From Candidatus Gastranaerophilales bacterium (lineage in GTDB: Bacteria > Cyanobacteriota > Vampirovibrionia > Gastranaerophilales > Gastranaerophilaceae), in contig CALUVG010000003.1 in the NCBI GenBank assembly GCA_944324165.1, forward strand, positions 55,914-119,913: a stretch of DNA of 64,000 nucleotides, written 5' to 3'. Every line of letters starts with the position of its first letter. Positions within the stretch are counted from its first letter, which is position 1. Below the pieces are notes generated by a model, which was not told where the DNA came from, did no database searches, and was given only the letters and a program-made list of their open reading frames with translations. Positions 43,862 through 53,000 of this stretch are shown here, piece by piece. Made by a program: the position numbers and the translations under genes.

Positions 43862-44944
43862 TTATATTTTGCTTAATTTGTCAAGTGCTGCATTTGCTGC
43901 GTCTTGAACATTTTTGTCCTGGTCTTTTTGTGCTATTGTAAACAATGTTTTTAAGTCTTCTTTATAAGCTGGCTGTTGAATATAGCTTAATGCTTCAATA
44001 GCTGATGCTCTTACCATAGGGTTCGGGTTATCTTTTAACTGATCAACAATTGTTACTGCCCCCGGTAATTCTGTCAAAGGAACGGTTGTATTAGATAATT
44101 TTTGAACTTCGTCACCATAAAGTTTTTGCATTATAGATTCAGTGAACATTGCATAGCTTTTGTTTCTTTCAGCTTGTTCCATAGGTGTCATTGTGTTAGC
44201 TAATTTATTTTCTTCATCAGTCAACTTTTGACCTGACATTAATTTTTGTCTAGCTGCGATTTGTTCAGCTGATGGACCTTCCAATTTGCTTGAATCTGCT
44301 GTAATAATATTATTTAAAGCGTTGATAACTTTTTCATCTAATAATTCAGTAGCTTTTTGAGGTTCATCTTTAACCATATTAGCTATTTCTTCCATAGCAT
44401 TAGCCTGAACTTCGTAATCCGGGTTTGTTAATTTAGCAATAAAGCCATTCAAGTCAACCTGCGGAGTAACCGGAGCAGGCGGAACTACTTCTACCGGTTT
44501 AGCTGCTGCCGGTTTTTCCGGAGTAACAACCGGAGCCGGAACTACACTGGGTGGAACATTTATATTTTGTTGCTGAACAACTTGAGGCTGCGGAGCAGCT
44601 TGAGGTTCTGTTTTAATTGGCGCAGTTGCTACAGGAGAGGGTATAGCTTGGGTTTCCTGTGTAGGAACTGCTGCAGGGGCTGTTGGTTGAGGAACAGGCG
44701 CCTGTGTCATTTGTGGAGGCATGTAATATGGTTGTTGGGTTGCCTGCGGGTAATTGTATATTTGACCCTGTGGTGGGTTGTAATATGGCATTGTTGGCTG
44801 CGCATATTGTGGTTGTTGTGCCATTGGGGCACCGGCTTGAGGATTGATAATGTCAATCTTTACGGCATTATAACTAGGTTGTTGAGCCACTGGTTGCATC
44901 GGTTGTTGCATGTAAGGATTGACTACATTTGGAACTTGCATCAT
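43862..44944 (-). CDS. Pro/Gln-rich protein with HEAT-like repeats
   Basis: 360 residues. The first 165 are low-complexity Pro/Gln/Tyr/Ala (QQPSYNAVKIDIINPQAG; QATQQPYYMPPQMTQAPVPQ). The C-terminal half is helical and HEAT-like (FIAKLTNPDYEVQANAMEEI and PNPMVRASAIEALSYIQQPA, EDLKTLFTIAQKDQDKNVQD). No signal peptide. Probably a flexible scaffold. The AAAGGAA site upstream fits the start MMQVPNV. Convergent with the adhesin gene at 42571. Confidence 0.85.
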   Translation of the reverse strand: MMQVPNVVNPYMQQPMQPVAQQPSYNAVKIDIINPQAGAPMAQQPQYAQPTMPYYNPPQGQIYNYPQATQQPYYMPPQMTQAPVPQPTAPAAVPTQETQAIPSPVATAPIKTEPQAAPQPQVVQQQNINVPPSVVPAPVVTPEKPAAAKPVEVVPPAPVTPQVDLNGFIAKLTNPDYEVQANAMEEIANMVKDEPQKATELLDEKVINALNNIITADSSKLEGPSAEQIAARQKLMSGQKLTDEENKLANTMTPMEQAERNKSYAMFTESIMQKLYGDEVQKLSNTTVPLTELPGAVTIVDQLKDNPNPMVRASAIEALSYIQQPAYKEDLKTLFTIAQKDQDKNVQDAANAALDKLSKI

Positions 44945-45217
44945 ATAATTTTTCCTTTCAATAAAAAAGTCCTATTACTTTTACATTGGATTTAAGACTC
45001 CTCAAGAAATAAAATTGCTAATATTTAATTTTTTTTTAATAATTCTTAACAAAAAAACTGAAATGCTATTTATACTTGAAGTTTCATCGTGTCAAAATTG
45101 ATTAACACATAACCCTAGAATAATATTAGCACAAACAAAATATTTGTGATAATATATAAGTAGAAACTTTTCACACGGGGTTTTAGGTAGTATAATAATC
45201 AGACAGGATAAGGGATT

Positions 45218-46186
45218 ATGCCAATTAACAAACAGGAAAAAAAATCTATACGTTCAGCATTTGGTAAAACTTTAGCCGAATTGGGCAAGAAAAATTCAAA
45301 TATAGTTGTCATGGATGCGGATTTGGCATGCTCAACACAGACACAGATATTTGCAAAGGAATTTCCTGAAAGGTTTTTTGACTGCGGCATAGCCGAACAG
45401 GATATGATAGCAACTGCAGCCGGACTTGCTGCGGCAGGAAAAATACCGTTTGTCTCAAGTTTTGCGATGTTTGCGACCGGCAGAACTTATGATCAGATAA
45501 GAAATTCTGTTTGTTATCCTGAGTTTAATGTAAAGATTGTCGGAACGCATGGCGGTGTTACTGTTGGAGAAGACGGGGCTAGTCATCAGGCACTTGAAGA
45601 TATTTCTTTAATGCGCGGAATACCTAATATGACAGTTATTGTGCCTGCTGATTGCCGTGAATGCGAAGAAGTTATTAAATTTGCGGCTGAAAATTACGGT
45701 CCGATGTATATCAGAATTCCCAGAACTAATGTTTGTGATATCTTTCCTGAAGACTATAAATTTGATTTTTGTACGGTTGATATTATGCAAGAAGGAACAG
45801 ATGTTACGGTTATTACCAATGGTGAAACTCTTGCTGAAGTTATTCTTGCATCTGAGATACTTAAACAACAAGGTTATTCGCTGCAAATTATAAACGCTCC
45901 TGTTGTGAAACCTTTAGACGGAGCTACTATAATTGATTGTGTGAAGAAAACAAAATTTGTGATTACGGTTGAAAACCATTCAATTATCGGCGGGTTGGGA
46001 AGTGCAGTTTGTGAACTGCTCGCAGAGTATTATCCTGTTCCTGTGCACAGGCTGGGGGTAAATGATACTTTCGGACAAAGCGGAAAAGCAGATTTTCTGC
46101 TTGATTATTACGGATTGACTGCCGAAAAGTTGGTTATAAGTATTAAGCGCCAGATTGATAAATATCGTTTGGCTTATAAAGGATAA
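45218..46186 (+). CDS. Transketolase C-terminal subunit (split form)
   Basis: 322 residues covering only the pyrimidine-binding and C-terminal domains of a transketolase: FDCGIAEQDMIATAAGLAAA (catalytic Glu), HGGVTVGEDGASHQALEDI and ENHSIIGGLGSAVCELL. In split transketolases the N-terminal TPP-binding subunit is usually encoded directly upstream. Here the upstream gene is an unrelated HEAT protein on the other strand, so the partner lies elsewhere. DXS-like enzymes are longer and single-chain. Confidence 0.9.
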   Translation: MPINKQEKKSIRSAFGKTLAELGKKNSNIVVMDADLACSTQTQIFAKEFPERFFDCGIAEQDMIATAAGLAAAGKIPFVSSFAMFATGRTYDQIRNSVCYPEFNVKIVGTHGGVTVGEDGASHQALEDISLMRGIPNMTVIVPADCRECEEVIKFAAENYGPMYIRIPRTNVCDIFPEDYKFDFCTVDIMQEGTDVTVITNGETLAEVILASEILKQQGYSLQIINAPVVKPLDGATIIDCVKKTKFVITVENHSIIGGLGSAVCELLAEYYPVPVHRLGVNDTFGQSGKADFLLDYYGLTAEKLVISIKRQIDKYRLAYKG

Positions 46187-46190
46187 ATAT

Positions 46191-46868
46191 ATGATTCAAT
46201 TCAGAAGTGTTACAAAAAAATATAAAAACGGAAATTATGCATTAAAAAATATCAATCTTGATATTATGTCGGGTGAATTTGTGTTTATTGTGGGAGCTTC
46301 AGGGGCCGGTAAATCAACCTTAATGAAACTTCTCTACAGTGAAGAACGCCCGTCCAGCGGTACTGTTACTATTGGCGGAATTAATGTGGCAAATCTCTCC
46401 AGTGATAAGGTCCCTAATCTAAGAAGATGCATGGGAATAGTTTTTCAGGATTATAAACTTCTACAAAATCAGAGTGTTTATGATAACGTCGCATATGTAA
46501 TCAGAACACTTGGTATAAGTTCAAAAGAAATTAATGCAAGAGTTTGCGGGGCATTAAAAATTGTAGGGTTGTATGATAAAATGAATGTTACGCCTGCAGA
46601 ACTGTCCGGAGGAGAACAGCAAAGAGTTGGTATTGCACGTGCAATAGTTAACGGACCGCCTTTGCTCATTGCTGATGAACCGACAGGTAACCTTGATCCT
46701 AAAAACTCAATGGAAATTATGCAAATTCTTGATCAAATTAATCAAAGAGGCATTACTGTAATTGTTTCTACGCACGATAATGCTATGGTTGATTATTTCA
46801 GAAAACGAGTTATTACACTTGATAATGGCGAAGTAGTTAGAGATATACAGGCAGGTACTTATGAGTAA
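46191..46868 (+). CDS. ftsE: Cell division ATP-binding protein FtsE
   Basis: 225 residues from ATG at 46191 ([20 protein letters not shown]) with AAAGGA upstream, 4 bases after the transketolase stop. Walker [10 protein letters not shown], signature [15 protein letters not shown], Walker [13 protein letters not shown]. With FtsX it controls peptidoglycan hydrolases at the septum. It overlaps ftsX by 8 bases. Confidence 0.95.
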   Translation: MIQFRSVTKKYKNGNYALKNINLDIMSGEFVFIVGASGAGKSTLMKLLYSEERPSSGTVTIGGINVANLSSDKVPNLRRCMGIVFQDYKLLQNQSVYDNVAYVIRTLGISSKEINARVCGALKIVGLYDKMNVTPAELSGGEQQRVGIARAIVNGPPLLIADEPTGNLDPKNSMEIMQILDQINQRGITVIVSTHDNAMVDYFRKRVITLDNGEVVRDIQAGTYE

Positions 46869-47769
46869 TCCTAAATCACAAATAAAAAAGAAAGTAAAAA
46901 AACATATTCCAAAAGATTGGCTTTGCGAACTTAGAATTCTTTATCGTCTTTCTATGGAAACTTTTCATGATATTAGAAGAACAGGCATAGTCAACCTTGT
47001 AATTATAACAACAATGGCTGCTATTTTAACAATTTTTGCTTCTTTTTTCAGAACGGCAATATCAGTATCTGCATTTGCACATGAACTGGGTAATGTGTTG
47101 GAAATTTCCGTATATCTTAAAGACGGAGCTGATGCAAATGTCGTAAAAAACAGAGTTAAGACTTTCGAGCATGTTGAAAGTGTTACGGTAATTCCCAAAC
47201 TTACATCATGGACAAATCTTAAACGCGAAATGGAATTGCCGGATATGGAAAACCCGCTGCCGGATACTTTGCACGTTAAAGTTGATAAGCCGGAAAATAT
47301 AGAATTTGTGTTTAAAGATGTTAAACAATTAAAGTCTGTAGAAGATGTAAGTTATGCACAGGATCTGGCAAAAAAAATTGAGGCTTTGAATAATATTGTA
47401 AACACAATAACTGTATTTGTAATAATTATCATGGGTGTATTAACCATCACTATTATAAATAATACAATTCAGTTAGTAATTCAATCAAGAAAAGATGAGA
47501 TTGAGATTATGCGATTAATGGGTGTCAGCAACTGGTATATCAGATTCCCGTTAATTATGCAAGGGGCTTTTTACGGATTTATGGGGGCTTTAATCGCAAT
47601 GCTGCCTTTAAATTTTGTAGATCAGGGGCTTTTAAATATGCACAAATTCTTTATGGTTCCGGGTCCTGTGTTCGCACAAAACATTGTTGTTATAATAATG
47701 TTTGCAATGGGAATTTTATTTGGTGCAGGCGGTAGTTTCTTATGTATTAAAAAACATTTACAAGTATAA
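46861..47769 (+). CDS. ftsX: Cell division protein FtsX
   Basis: 302 residues: a basic cytoplasmic N terminus, first membrane helix (LVIITTMAAILTIFASFF), an extracytoplasmic domain (ELGNVLEISVYLKDGADANV; ITVFVI follows) and three further helices. The motif DEIEIMRLMGVSNWYIRFPL is the family signature between helices 2 and 3. Translation coupled to ftsE by overlap. Confidence 0.94.
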   Translation: MSNPKSQIKKKVKKHIPKDWLCELRILYRLSMETFHDIRRTGIVNLVIITTMAAILTIFASFFRTAISVSAFAHELGNVLEISVYLKDGADANVVKNRVKTFEHVESVTVIPKLTSWTNLKREMELPDMENPLPDTLHVKVDKPENIEFVFKDVKQLKSVEDVSYAQDLAKKIEALNNIVNTITVFVIIIMGVLTITIINNTIQLVIQSRKDEIEIMRLMGVSNWYIRFPLIMQGAFYGFMGALIAMLPLNFVDQGLLNMHKFFMVPGPVFAQNIVVIIMFAMGILFGAGGSFLCIKKHLQV

Positions 47770-47772
47770 ATT

Positions 47773-48993
47773 ATGGGTAAAGAGAACAGTATAGTTTTAA
47801 TATCAGCAAATGAAGATTTTGCGGCAAAACTCGCAGAGAGAATAATTTTATTAAGAAAAACTGATAAAGTTATAACCTGCGGCTATGTCAATGCATTGAA
47901 AACGGTTATGGAAAATGAGACTTCAGTCGCAATTTTGCATGATGACGGGCATGACAAAACAATTAGTATGGCTGGAGAGCTCCAATCGTATTCCCCTGTG
48001 ATACTTTTATCTCAGGATGATCAAACAATTCTTGATGCATATGATAGAGGGATAACCGATTTTTGTCGTACAGATGCAAAAGATTTTGAGCTGGTTATGC
48101 GTATTGTGAATTGTTTGAAAACAGCAATAAACAAACAGGCTATAAAACGTGCAAATAAGATTTTAATACAAAATCAAATTCTTGATAAAGATACCGGATT
48201 TTATACGTATAAAGCTGCAGAAACTGTAATTAATAATGAAATTATGTTGAGAGATTTGCAGACGGGGACATTTATTGCGGTTTCTCCTGCAGAAAATTCA
48301 AAGTCATTTTTCTCAACAGACAGAATTGCTAAAGCAATAAAGCAGTCAGTAAGAGCGGATGATATTGTAACTTTTGGCAAAGGCGCGAAATTTTATATTC
48401 TATTGCCATATACAAACGTAGATGGAGCTGTTGCTGTTATTGAAAAATTAGAATCTGCTTTTTCTGAAAAATTTGAAATAAAAGCGGGTATCAGCGAAAT
48501 TGCAGGAAAAGACTTTTTACAAATGGAAAAGGAAAGCCTTAAGGCACTTCTTGACGCTATGTATTCTGAGAATACATATATTGTGAGCCGGTATAAAGAT
48601 GAAGTTAGTGATGACTGGCTTGATGAAGATGTTGTAAAATCTAAAAATTATAAATTATTCAGACAGATTTATAATAAAAAATTGGAAAAAGTTATTATAC
48701 CGGTATTTTATCGCGCACAAATGGCTTATGATGAAAAAATGCCTGATAGTACAATTTTTCAGTTTGCTGACGATGAACAATGTATTTTTCATATAAAAAA
48801 TAAGTATCAGGACAGCAAATTAAAGATCATATATCCCGGGTTTGCAAAAGTTATGGTATATATAATTCATCAGGGGCTGGATAGTCCTGAAAATAGAGAT
48901 ATAGCATTGCCTCTTTCAAAAATTACTCATAAAGATTTGATGAAAATAATAGATGATTTTATTGCAGAATTTAAGACTGCTGCTGTAAAGTAA
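47773..48993 (+). CDS. Receiver-like and degenerate GGDEF protein
   Basis: 406 residues starting 3 bases after ftsX. Residues 1-120 look like a receiver domain (IVLISANEDFAAKLAERI; MAGELQSYSPVILLSQDD) but the phosphoacceptor Asp is not apparent. Residues 145-250 follow a GGDEF fold: LDKDTGFYTYKAAETV in place of DxLTGLxNR, and IVTFGKGAKFYILLP at the place of the GGDEF signature. The catalytic residues are lost, so it should not make cyclic di-GMP. Linkage to ftsEX suggests a role in division signalling (inference). Confidence 0.75.
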   Translation: MGKENSIVLISANEDFAAKLAERIILLRKTDKVITCGYVNALKTVMENETSVAILHDDGHDKTISMAGELQSYSPVILLSQDDQTILDAYDRGITDFCRTDAKDFELVMRIVNCLKTAINKQAIKRANKILIQNQILDKDTGFYTYKAAETVINNEIMLRDLQTGTFIAVSPAENSKSFFSTDRIAKAIKQSVRADDIVTFGKGAKFYILLPYTNVDGAVAVIEKLESAFSEKFEIKAGISEIAGKDFLQMEKESLKALLDAMYSENTYIVSRYKDEVSDDWLDEDVVKSKNYKLFRQIYNKKLEKVIIPVFYRAQMAYDEKMPDSTIFQFADDEQCIFHIKNKYQDSKLKIIYPGFAKVMVYIIHQGLDSPENRDIALPLSKITHKDLMKIIDDFIAEFKTAAVK

Positions 48994-49003
48994 GGAGACA
49001 TAA

Positions 49004-49549
49004 ATGAATAAATTATCCCCAAATGACTCACTTGTTTTATTGATTGATATACAAGATAAATTGGTAGGTATGCTTGAGAAAGATATTATTGTTGACAAAG
49101 CCTCTAAATTAGTAAAGGCTGCAAAAATTTTACAAATACCGGTAATAGTAACAGAACAATATCCAAAAGGACTTGGAAAAACAGTGGCTGAAGTTGCACA
49201 AAATTTACCTGAAAATACTCAAACTTTTGAAAAAGTTACATTTTCAGCATTGGATACTGATGGAGTATTAGAAAAAATTAAATCCTACGGTAAAAAACAA
49301 ATTGTTTTATTAGGAATAGAAACACATATTTGCGTGCATCAAACATGTGCTGCATTATTAGAACAAGGATATGAAGTTTATATTATTAAAGATGCCTGTG
49401 CAAGCCGCAATAAATATGAATTTTTGCAGGGGATTGAGGCTATGAGACAAAATGGAGCAAAAATTTCATGTCTTGAGATCTCTTTATTTGAATGGTTGGG
49501 TAGTGCAAAGCATCCAAATTTTAAAGAAGTACAGGCTTTAATAAAATAA
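49004..49549 (+). CDS. Isochorismatase-family cysteine hydrolase
   Basis: 181 residues. The catalytic triad is visible as Asp in LLIDIQDKL, Lys in TEQYPKGLG and Cys in GIETHICVHQTC. It hydrolyses an amide, imide or vinyl ether; related enzymes include nicotinamidase and YcaC. The substrate cannot be told from sequence. AGGAG precedes the ATG, 10 bases after the previous stop, and it may be part of the ftsEX transcript. Confidence 0.9.
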   Translation: MNKLSPNDSLVLLIDIQDKLVGMLEKDIIVDKASKLVKAAKILQIPVIVTEQYPKGLGKTVAEVAQNLPENTQTFEKVTFSALDTDGVLEKIKSYGKKQIVLLGIETHICVHQTCAALLEQGYEVYIIKDACASRNKYEFLQGIEAMRQNGAKISCLEISLFEWLGSAKHPNFKEVQALIK

Positions 49550-49616
49550 TTCTCATTAAACAATTGAGTGCCTCTGAACTATTCAGAGGCACCCTTTATA
49601 ACTTTTAAATTTTTAA

Positions 49617-50147
49617 TTAGTAATCACCTACAGAAGAATCTTCTTCGTCACGCAGTGAAGATAAATCGTCTCTGCATGTTACATCAAATCCGTCAGGTAA
49701 AAGATCATCATCCGGCCAGATGGTATCATCATCAAATCTGCAGGCATCTAAATTATATGCAGCTGTTAAATCAGAATTACTCAAGTTAGCTTCTGATAAA
49801 ATAGCCCCGGCTAAATCCGCATCTGTAAAATTACAATAAGTCATTTCAGCATAACTGCAATCTGCCCCTGTTAATAAACATTCGGAAAAATCACATTCCA
49901 GAATTCTTGCTCTTGTAAAATCTACAGAAGTCAAATCAGCTCCTGTAAAGTTTGTCAGTGAAATACTGCTGTCAGCAAATGAACTTGAATTAAGATCAAC
50001 ATTGCTAAAATCTATTTCGTTAAGTACAATACCGGAAAAATCAACTTCACTCAAATCAACTTCTTCCTGATCAATCTTCCATTCATTAAATCTGTCGGGG
50101 TGTTTTTTTAGTAATTCGATTAGTTCTTCTTTTGTATAATCTATCAT
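49617..50147 (-). CDS. Pentapeptide-repeat protein
   Basis: 176 residues. From about residue 28 a run of A(D/N)LxxxxF/L units (VDLSEVDFSGIVLNEIDFSN; ANLSNSDLTAAYNL) gives a right-handed beta-helix. The ends are acidic (DDLSSLRDEEDSSVGDY). Such proteins can mimic DNA or act as scaffolds. It is downstream of the response-regulator cluster on the same strand, 21 bases after it. Confidence 0.9.
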   Translation of the reverse strand: MIDYTKEELIELLKKHPDRFNEWKIDQEEVDLSEVDFSGIVLNEIDFSNVDLNSSSFADSSISLTNFTGADLTSVDFTRARILECDFSECLLTGADCSYAEMTYCNFTDADLAGAILSEANLSNSDLTAAYNLDACRFDDDTIWPDDDLLPDGFDVTCRDDLSSLRDEEDSSVGDY

Positions 50148-50168
50148 AGTTTCTCCTTAATATATTTA

Positions 50169-50783
50169 TTAACTGTTGATTAAATTCATCTGTAACGCCA
50201 ACAATGTTGCTTGGGTCCTGCTGGCAACCTTTAATTTTTTAAATACATTATTAAGATGTGTTTTAACTGTAACTTCTTTAACGAATAGTTTGTCCGCTAT
50301 TTTTTTGTTACTAAGACCTTTTGCAACAAGTGTCAGAATTTCTTTTTCTCGTTCTGTTAAATCAATATTTTCAATGTTATGAGTTTCCTGAATATTAACA
50401 GAAGGTATTTTGGGATAGTTTGCCCGTCTTAATACTGATTCCATTCTGGCAAGAAGGTTAGGTAATGCAAATGGTTTGACAACATAATCATCAGCTCCGT
50501 TTTTCAAACCGGCAACCATTTTTTCATCATCATTAACGGCTGTCAGCATTATTACAGGCAAATATTTAGTTTTTTCATTTTTACGAATAGCTTTCAGAGT
50601 ATCCCAGCCATTCATATTAGGCATCATAACATCAAGTAGTATAATGTCAAATTTGTTACTTGATGTTGACAAAAGTTTCATTGCAGCAACTCCATCCAAT
50701 GCGGTTTCTACAGTATAACCATAGAATGGGAGTGCATCTTTCAGGTATTTTGAATTATCATCGACCAATAAAACATTTGTCAT
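50169..50783 (-). CDS. Response regulator, receiver plus LuxR-type HTH
   Basis: 204 residues. Receiver domain with the acidic pair DD in [11 protein letters not shown], phosphoacceptor Asp in [16 protein letters not shown], Thr in MLTAVND and Lys in YVVKPFALP. The C-terminal HTH is [20 protein letters not shown] through [16 protein letters not shown] histidine kinase is not encoded in the window, so the input is elsewhere. It lies 25 bases after the second regulator, same strand. Confidence 0.93.
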   Translation of the reverse strand: MTNVLLVDDNSKYLKDALPFYGYTVETALDGVAAMKLLSTSSNKFDIILLDVMMPNMNGWDTLKAIRKNEKTKYLPVIMLTAVNDDEKMVAGLKNGADDYVVKPFALPNLLARMESVLRRANYPKIPSVNIQETHNIENIDLTEREKEILTLVAKGLSNKKIADKLFVKEVTVKTHLNNVFKKLKVASRTQATLLALQMNLINS

Positions 50784-50808
50784 ATTATTCTTATAATTCC
50801 TTTATTTA

Positions 50809-51456
50809 TTAAACGATTTTATTTTTCAATGCTTTCAAAGCAGCCTGTAAACGGTCGTCTACTTCCAATTTTTGTAATATATTGGCAACATGTGCTTTTG
50901 TAGTATTAATACTTATAACAAGGATTTGTGCTATTTCCATGTTGCTGTAGCCTTCAGTCATGAGTTTTAATATCTGAGCTTCACGAGTAGTCAAATCATA
51001 ATCTTTTTTACCGTTATCGTTGTCTATTGCAGGCACATTAGAGGTTGCTTTTAAAACAATATGTGCAACACTCGGGTCAAACCATGCCGCACCGTCAGCA
51101 ACAGATTGGACTACATGAACAAGCCTTTTAGGGTTAATTTCTTTTGAGCAATAAGCATTTGCTCCCGCTCTGAGACTGTTTAACACTTCTTTTTCATCGT
51201 TATGGGAGGTTAATATAATAACTTTTACATCTTTATTTGAGGAACGGATTTGTTTGGTTGCTTCAATGCCATTCATTTTAGGCAGTCCCAAATCCATAAT
51301 TACAACATCAATTTTGTTGTTGTTAAATATCTCAAGAGCAGTTTCTGCAGATGCTGCTTCATAAATCGTATCAACGTAATCAACGCCCTCAAAAGTAGTT
51401 TTGAGTCCAAATCTTGTTAATTCATGATCTTCCACAATAAGGATGTTTATTTTCAT
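50809..51456 (-). CDS. Response regulator, NarL/FixJ type
   Basis: 215 residues. Receiver with ED in ILIVEDHELTRFG, phosphoacceptor Asp in VVIMDLGLPKMNGIEA, Thr in IILTSHND and Lys in AYCSKEINP. HTH: DLTTREAQILKLMTEGYSNM through TTKAHVANILQKLEV. It starts with a 4-base overlap (ATGA) with the upstream TPR gene. Confidence 0.93.
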   Translation of the reverse strand: MKINILIVEDHELTRFGLKTTFEGVDYVDTIYEAASAETALEIFNNNKIDVVIMDLGLPKMNGIEATKQIRSSNKDVKVIILTSHNDEKEVLNSLRAGANAYCSKEINPKRLVHVVQSVADGAAWFDPSVAHIVLKATSNVPAIDNDNGKKDYDLTTREAQILKLMTEGYSNMEIAQILVISINTTKAHVANILQKLEVDDRLQAALKALKNKIV

Positions 51457-52997
51457 ATATTTAATTCCTCTTTAGCAGGTGTGTAATCAGGGTTTAATAT
51501 CAAACTCTTTTTAAAATTGAATATTGCATCTTCCTGAAGTCCTTGAGACTTGCTAATAAGTCCTTGATAATAATAATATCTAAAATCATTTTCGTCAATA
51601 TGTCTTGCAGCTCCAAGATAATTTTTAGCAATATCAAAATTTTGTCTGCCTATTTCAACTCTGGCAAGGTCAAGCCAGCCGTCTTTAAAGTCAAGATTTA
51701 AAGCTACACATTTTTTCAGGTAAGCAAGTTCTTTACTTTTGTCGCTTAGAGCTATATAATAATATGCTGCGTAAGAATTATTGTAAGCTTTAAGTACTTT
51801 AATAAATATATCAAGAGCTTTTTCTTTTTTACCGAGCATATTATAAGTTTTTGCAAGTTTAATGGAATTATCAGGGGTAGATTTATCTTTTGCGGCTTTG
51901 GAATAATATTCAAGTGCCTGCTTGTAATTTTTATTTCTAAATGCGAGATCCCCTAAAACTGAAAGCGCGAATATTTTGTCATTATCGATTTTTAATGCTT
52001 TTATTGCCGCATCCTGAGCTTTGTCATAGTCTTTCATGTCAAAATATACACGAGAAAGCAATGAATATACATCTGCATTTGTTTTCTTTTTGCTGCTGAT
52101 TGCACCTTGAAGAGTTCTTACAGCTTTGGTATATTCTGTCTCATAATAGTAGTAGAAACCCAGATGATAATTTTTTTGAATTTCATTTTTTTGTGTTTTG
52201 TACATAATAAACTGTTCCAGAGAATTTAGTTTTCTGACAAACTCAGTGGAATAAAGCGGCTGCTGTTTTATTGAGGAGACTAGTTTCAAAGCATCTTTAG
52301 GCTTTTTGCCCTGAGAGAGAATTTCAGCTTTTAATTTTTTATAATTAATGTTATTGTTATTCATTGAGATAGCTTTATCAATGTACAGGTTTGCATTTTC
52401 GAGATTACCGGATTTTAAGGAGCCTAATGCCGCAACATAATTTGCGTAATCTGATTGCTGCATCAGAGTTACATTTTTTAGTAATTCGGAAGTTGCTTCT
52501 CTGCTTTGTGCGTTGTAGATAATATTTGAATACATTTCTCCTAAATAAATTTCATCATCAGGCTGCAGTTTTTGGGAAGGGAAATAGAATCTTTTTACAT
52601 CCTCAGTTACAACATCGGTTATTTCATTATCCTGCATCTTAGATATTGAGAGTTCCGCAAGATTAAAAAATCCAAGATCAGCCATATTTTCAGCGAGTTT
52701 CATATAAGCGTAGTCATTTGGCACAGTCGTTTCAATCAGGATTTTGAAGTCAGCGTAGGAGGATTTTACATTACTCTGTATAAAACGATCCAGAGCAATT
52801 GCGTATTGATTTTGTATATCATTTTTGGAAAGGGTAGCGCGTTTTGGAGGAGTGCTTAGAGTATTTTTAGGCATTAAGTCAAGAGAATCAACAGGGTTTA
52901 CCGGCTGAAGCTGCATTGGCAGTTCAAAAGCGTACACAGGTGATATTACGACTGCTAGCATATATATTGATATTATTACTGCCAGTTTTTTATACAA
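51453..52997 (-). CDS. Exported tetratricopeptide-repeat protein
   Basis: 514 residues. Signal peptide or anchor MYKKLAVIISIYMLAVVISPVYA, then a linker and TPR units (ATSELLKNVTLMQQSDYANY; ANLYIDKAISMNNNNINYKK; AQDAAIKALKIDNDKIFALS). It is probably periplasmic, tethered or free. It lies 3 bases after the HD-GYP gene and overlaps the response regulator, so these signalling genes form one transcription unit. Confidence 0.9.
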   Translation of the reverse strand: MYKKLAVIISIYMLAVVISPVYAFELPMQLQPVNPVDSLDLMPKNTLSTPPKRATLSKNDIQNQYAIALDRFIQSNVKSSYADFKILIETTVPNDYAYMKLAENMADLGFFNLAELSISKMQDNEITDVVTEDVKRFYFPSQKLQPDDEIYLGEMYSNIIYNAQSREATSELLKNVTLMQQSDYANYVAALGSLKSGNLENANLYIDKAISMNNNNINYKKLKAEILSQGKKPKDALKLVSSIKQQPLYSTEFVRKLNSLEQFIMYKTQKNEIQKNYHLGFYYYYETEYTKAVRTLQGAISSKKKTNADVYSLLSRVYFDMKDYDKAQDAAIKALKIDNDKIFALSVLGDLAFRNKNYKQALEYYSKAAKDKSTPDNSIKLAKTYNMLGKKEKALDIFIKVLKAYNNSYAAYYYIALSDKSKELAYLKKCVALNLDFKDGWLDLARVEIGRQNFDIAKNYLGAARHIDENDFRYYYYQGLISKSQGLQEDAIFNFKKSLILNPDYTPAKEELNI

Positions 52998-53000
52998 AAT

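Noticed and set aside
44567..44995. 142-residue Leu/Trp/Arg-rich plus-strand ORF
   Set aside because: Antisense of the Pro/Gln-rich part of the 43862-44944 gene; its composition is a by-product of CCA and CAA codons.
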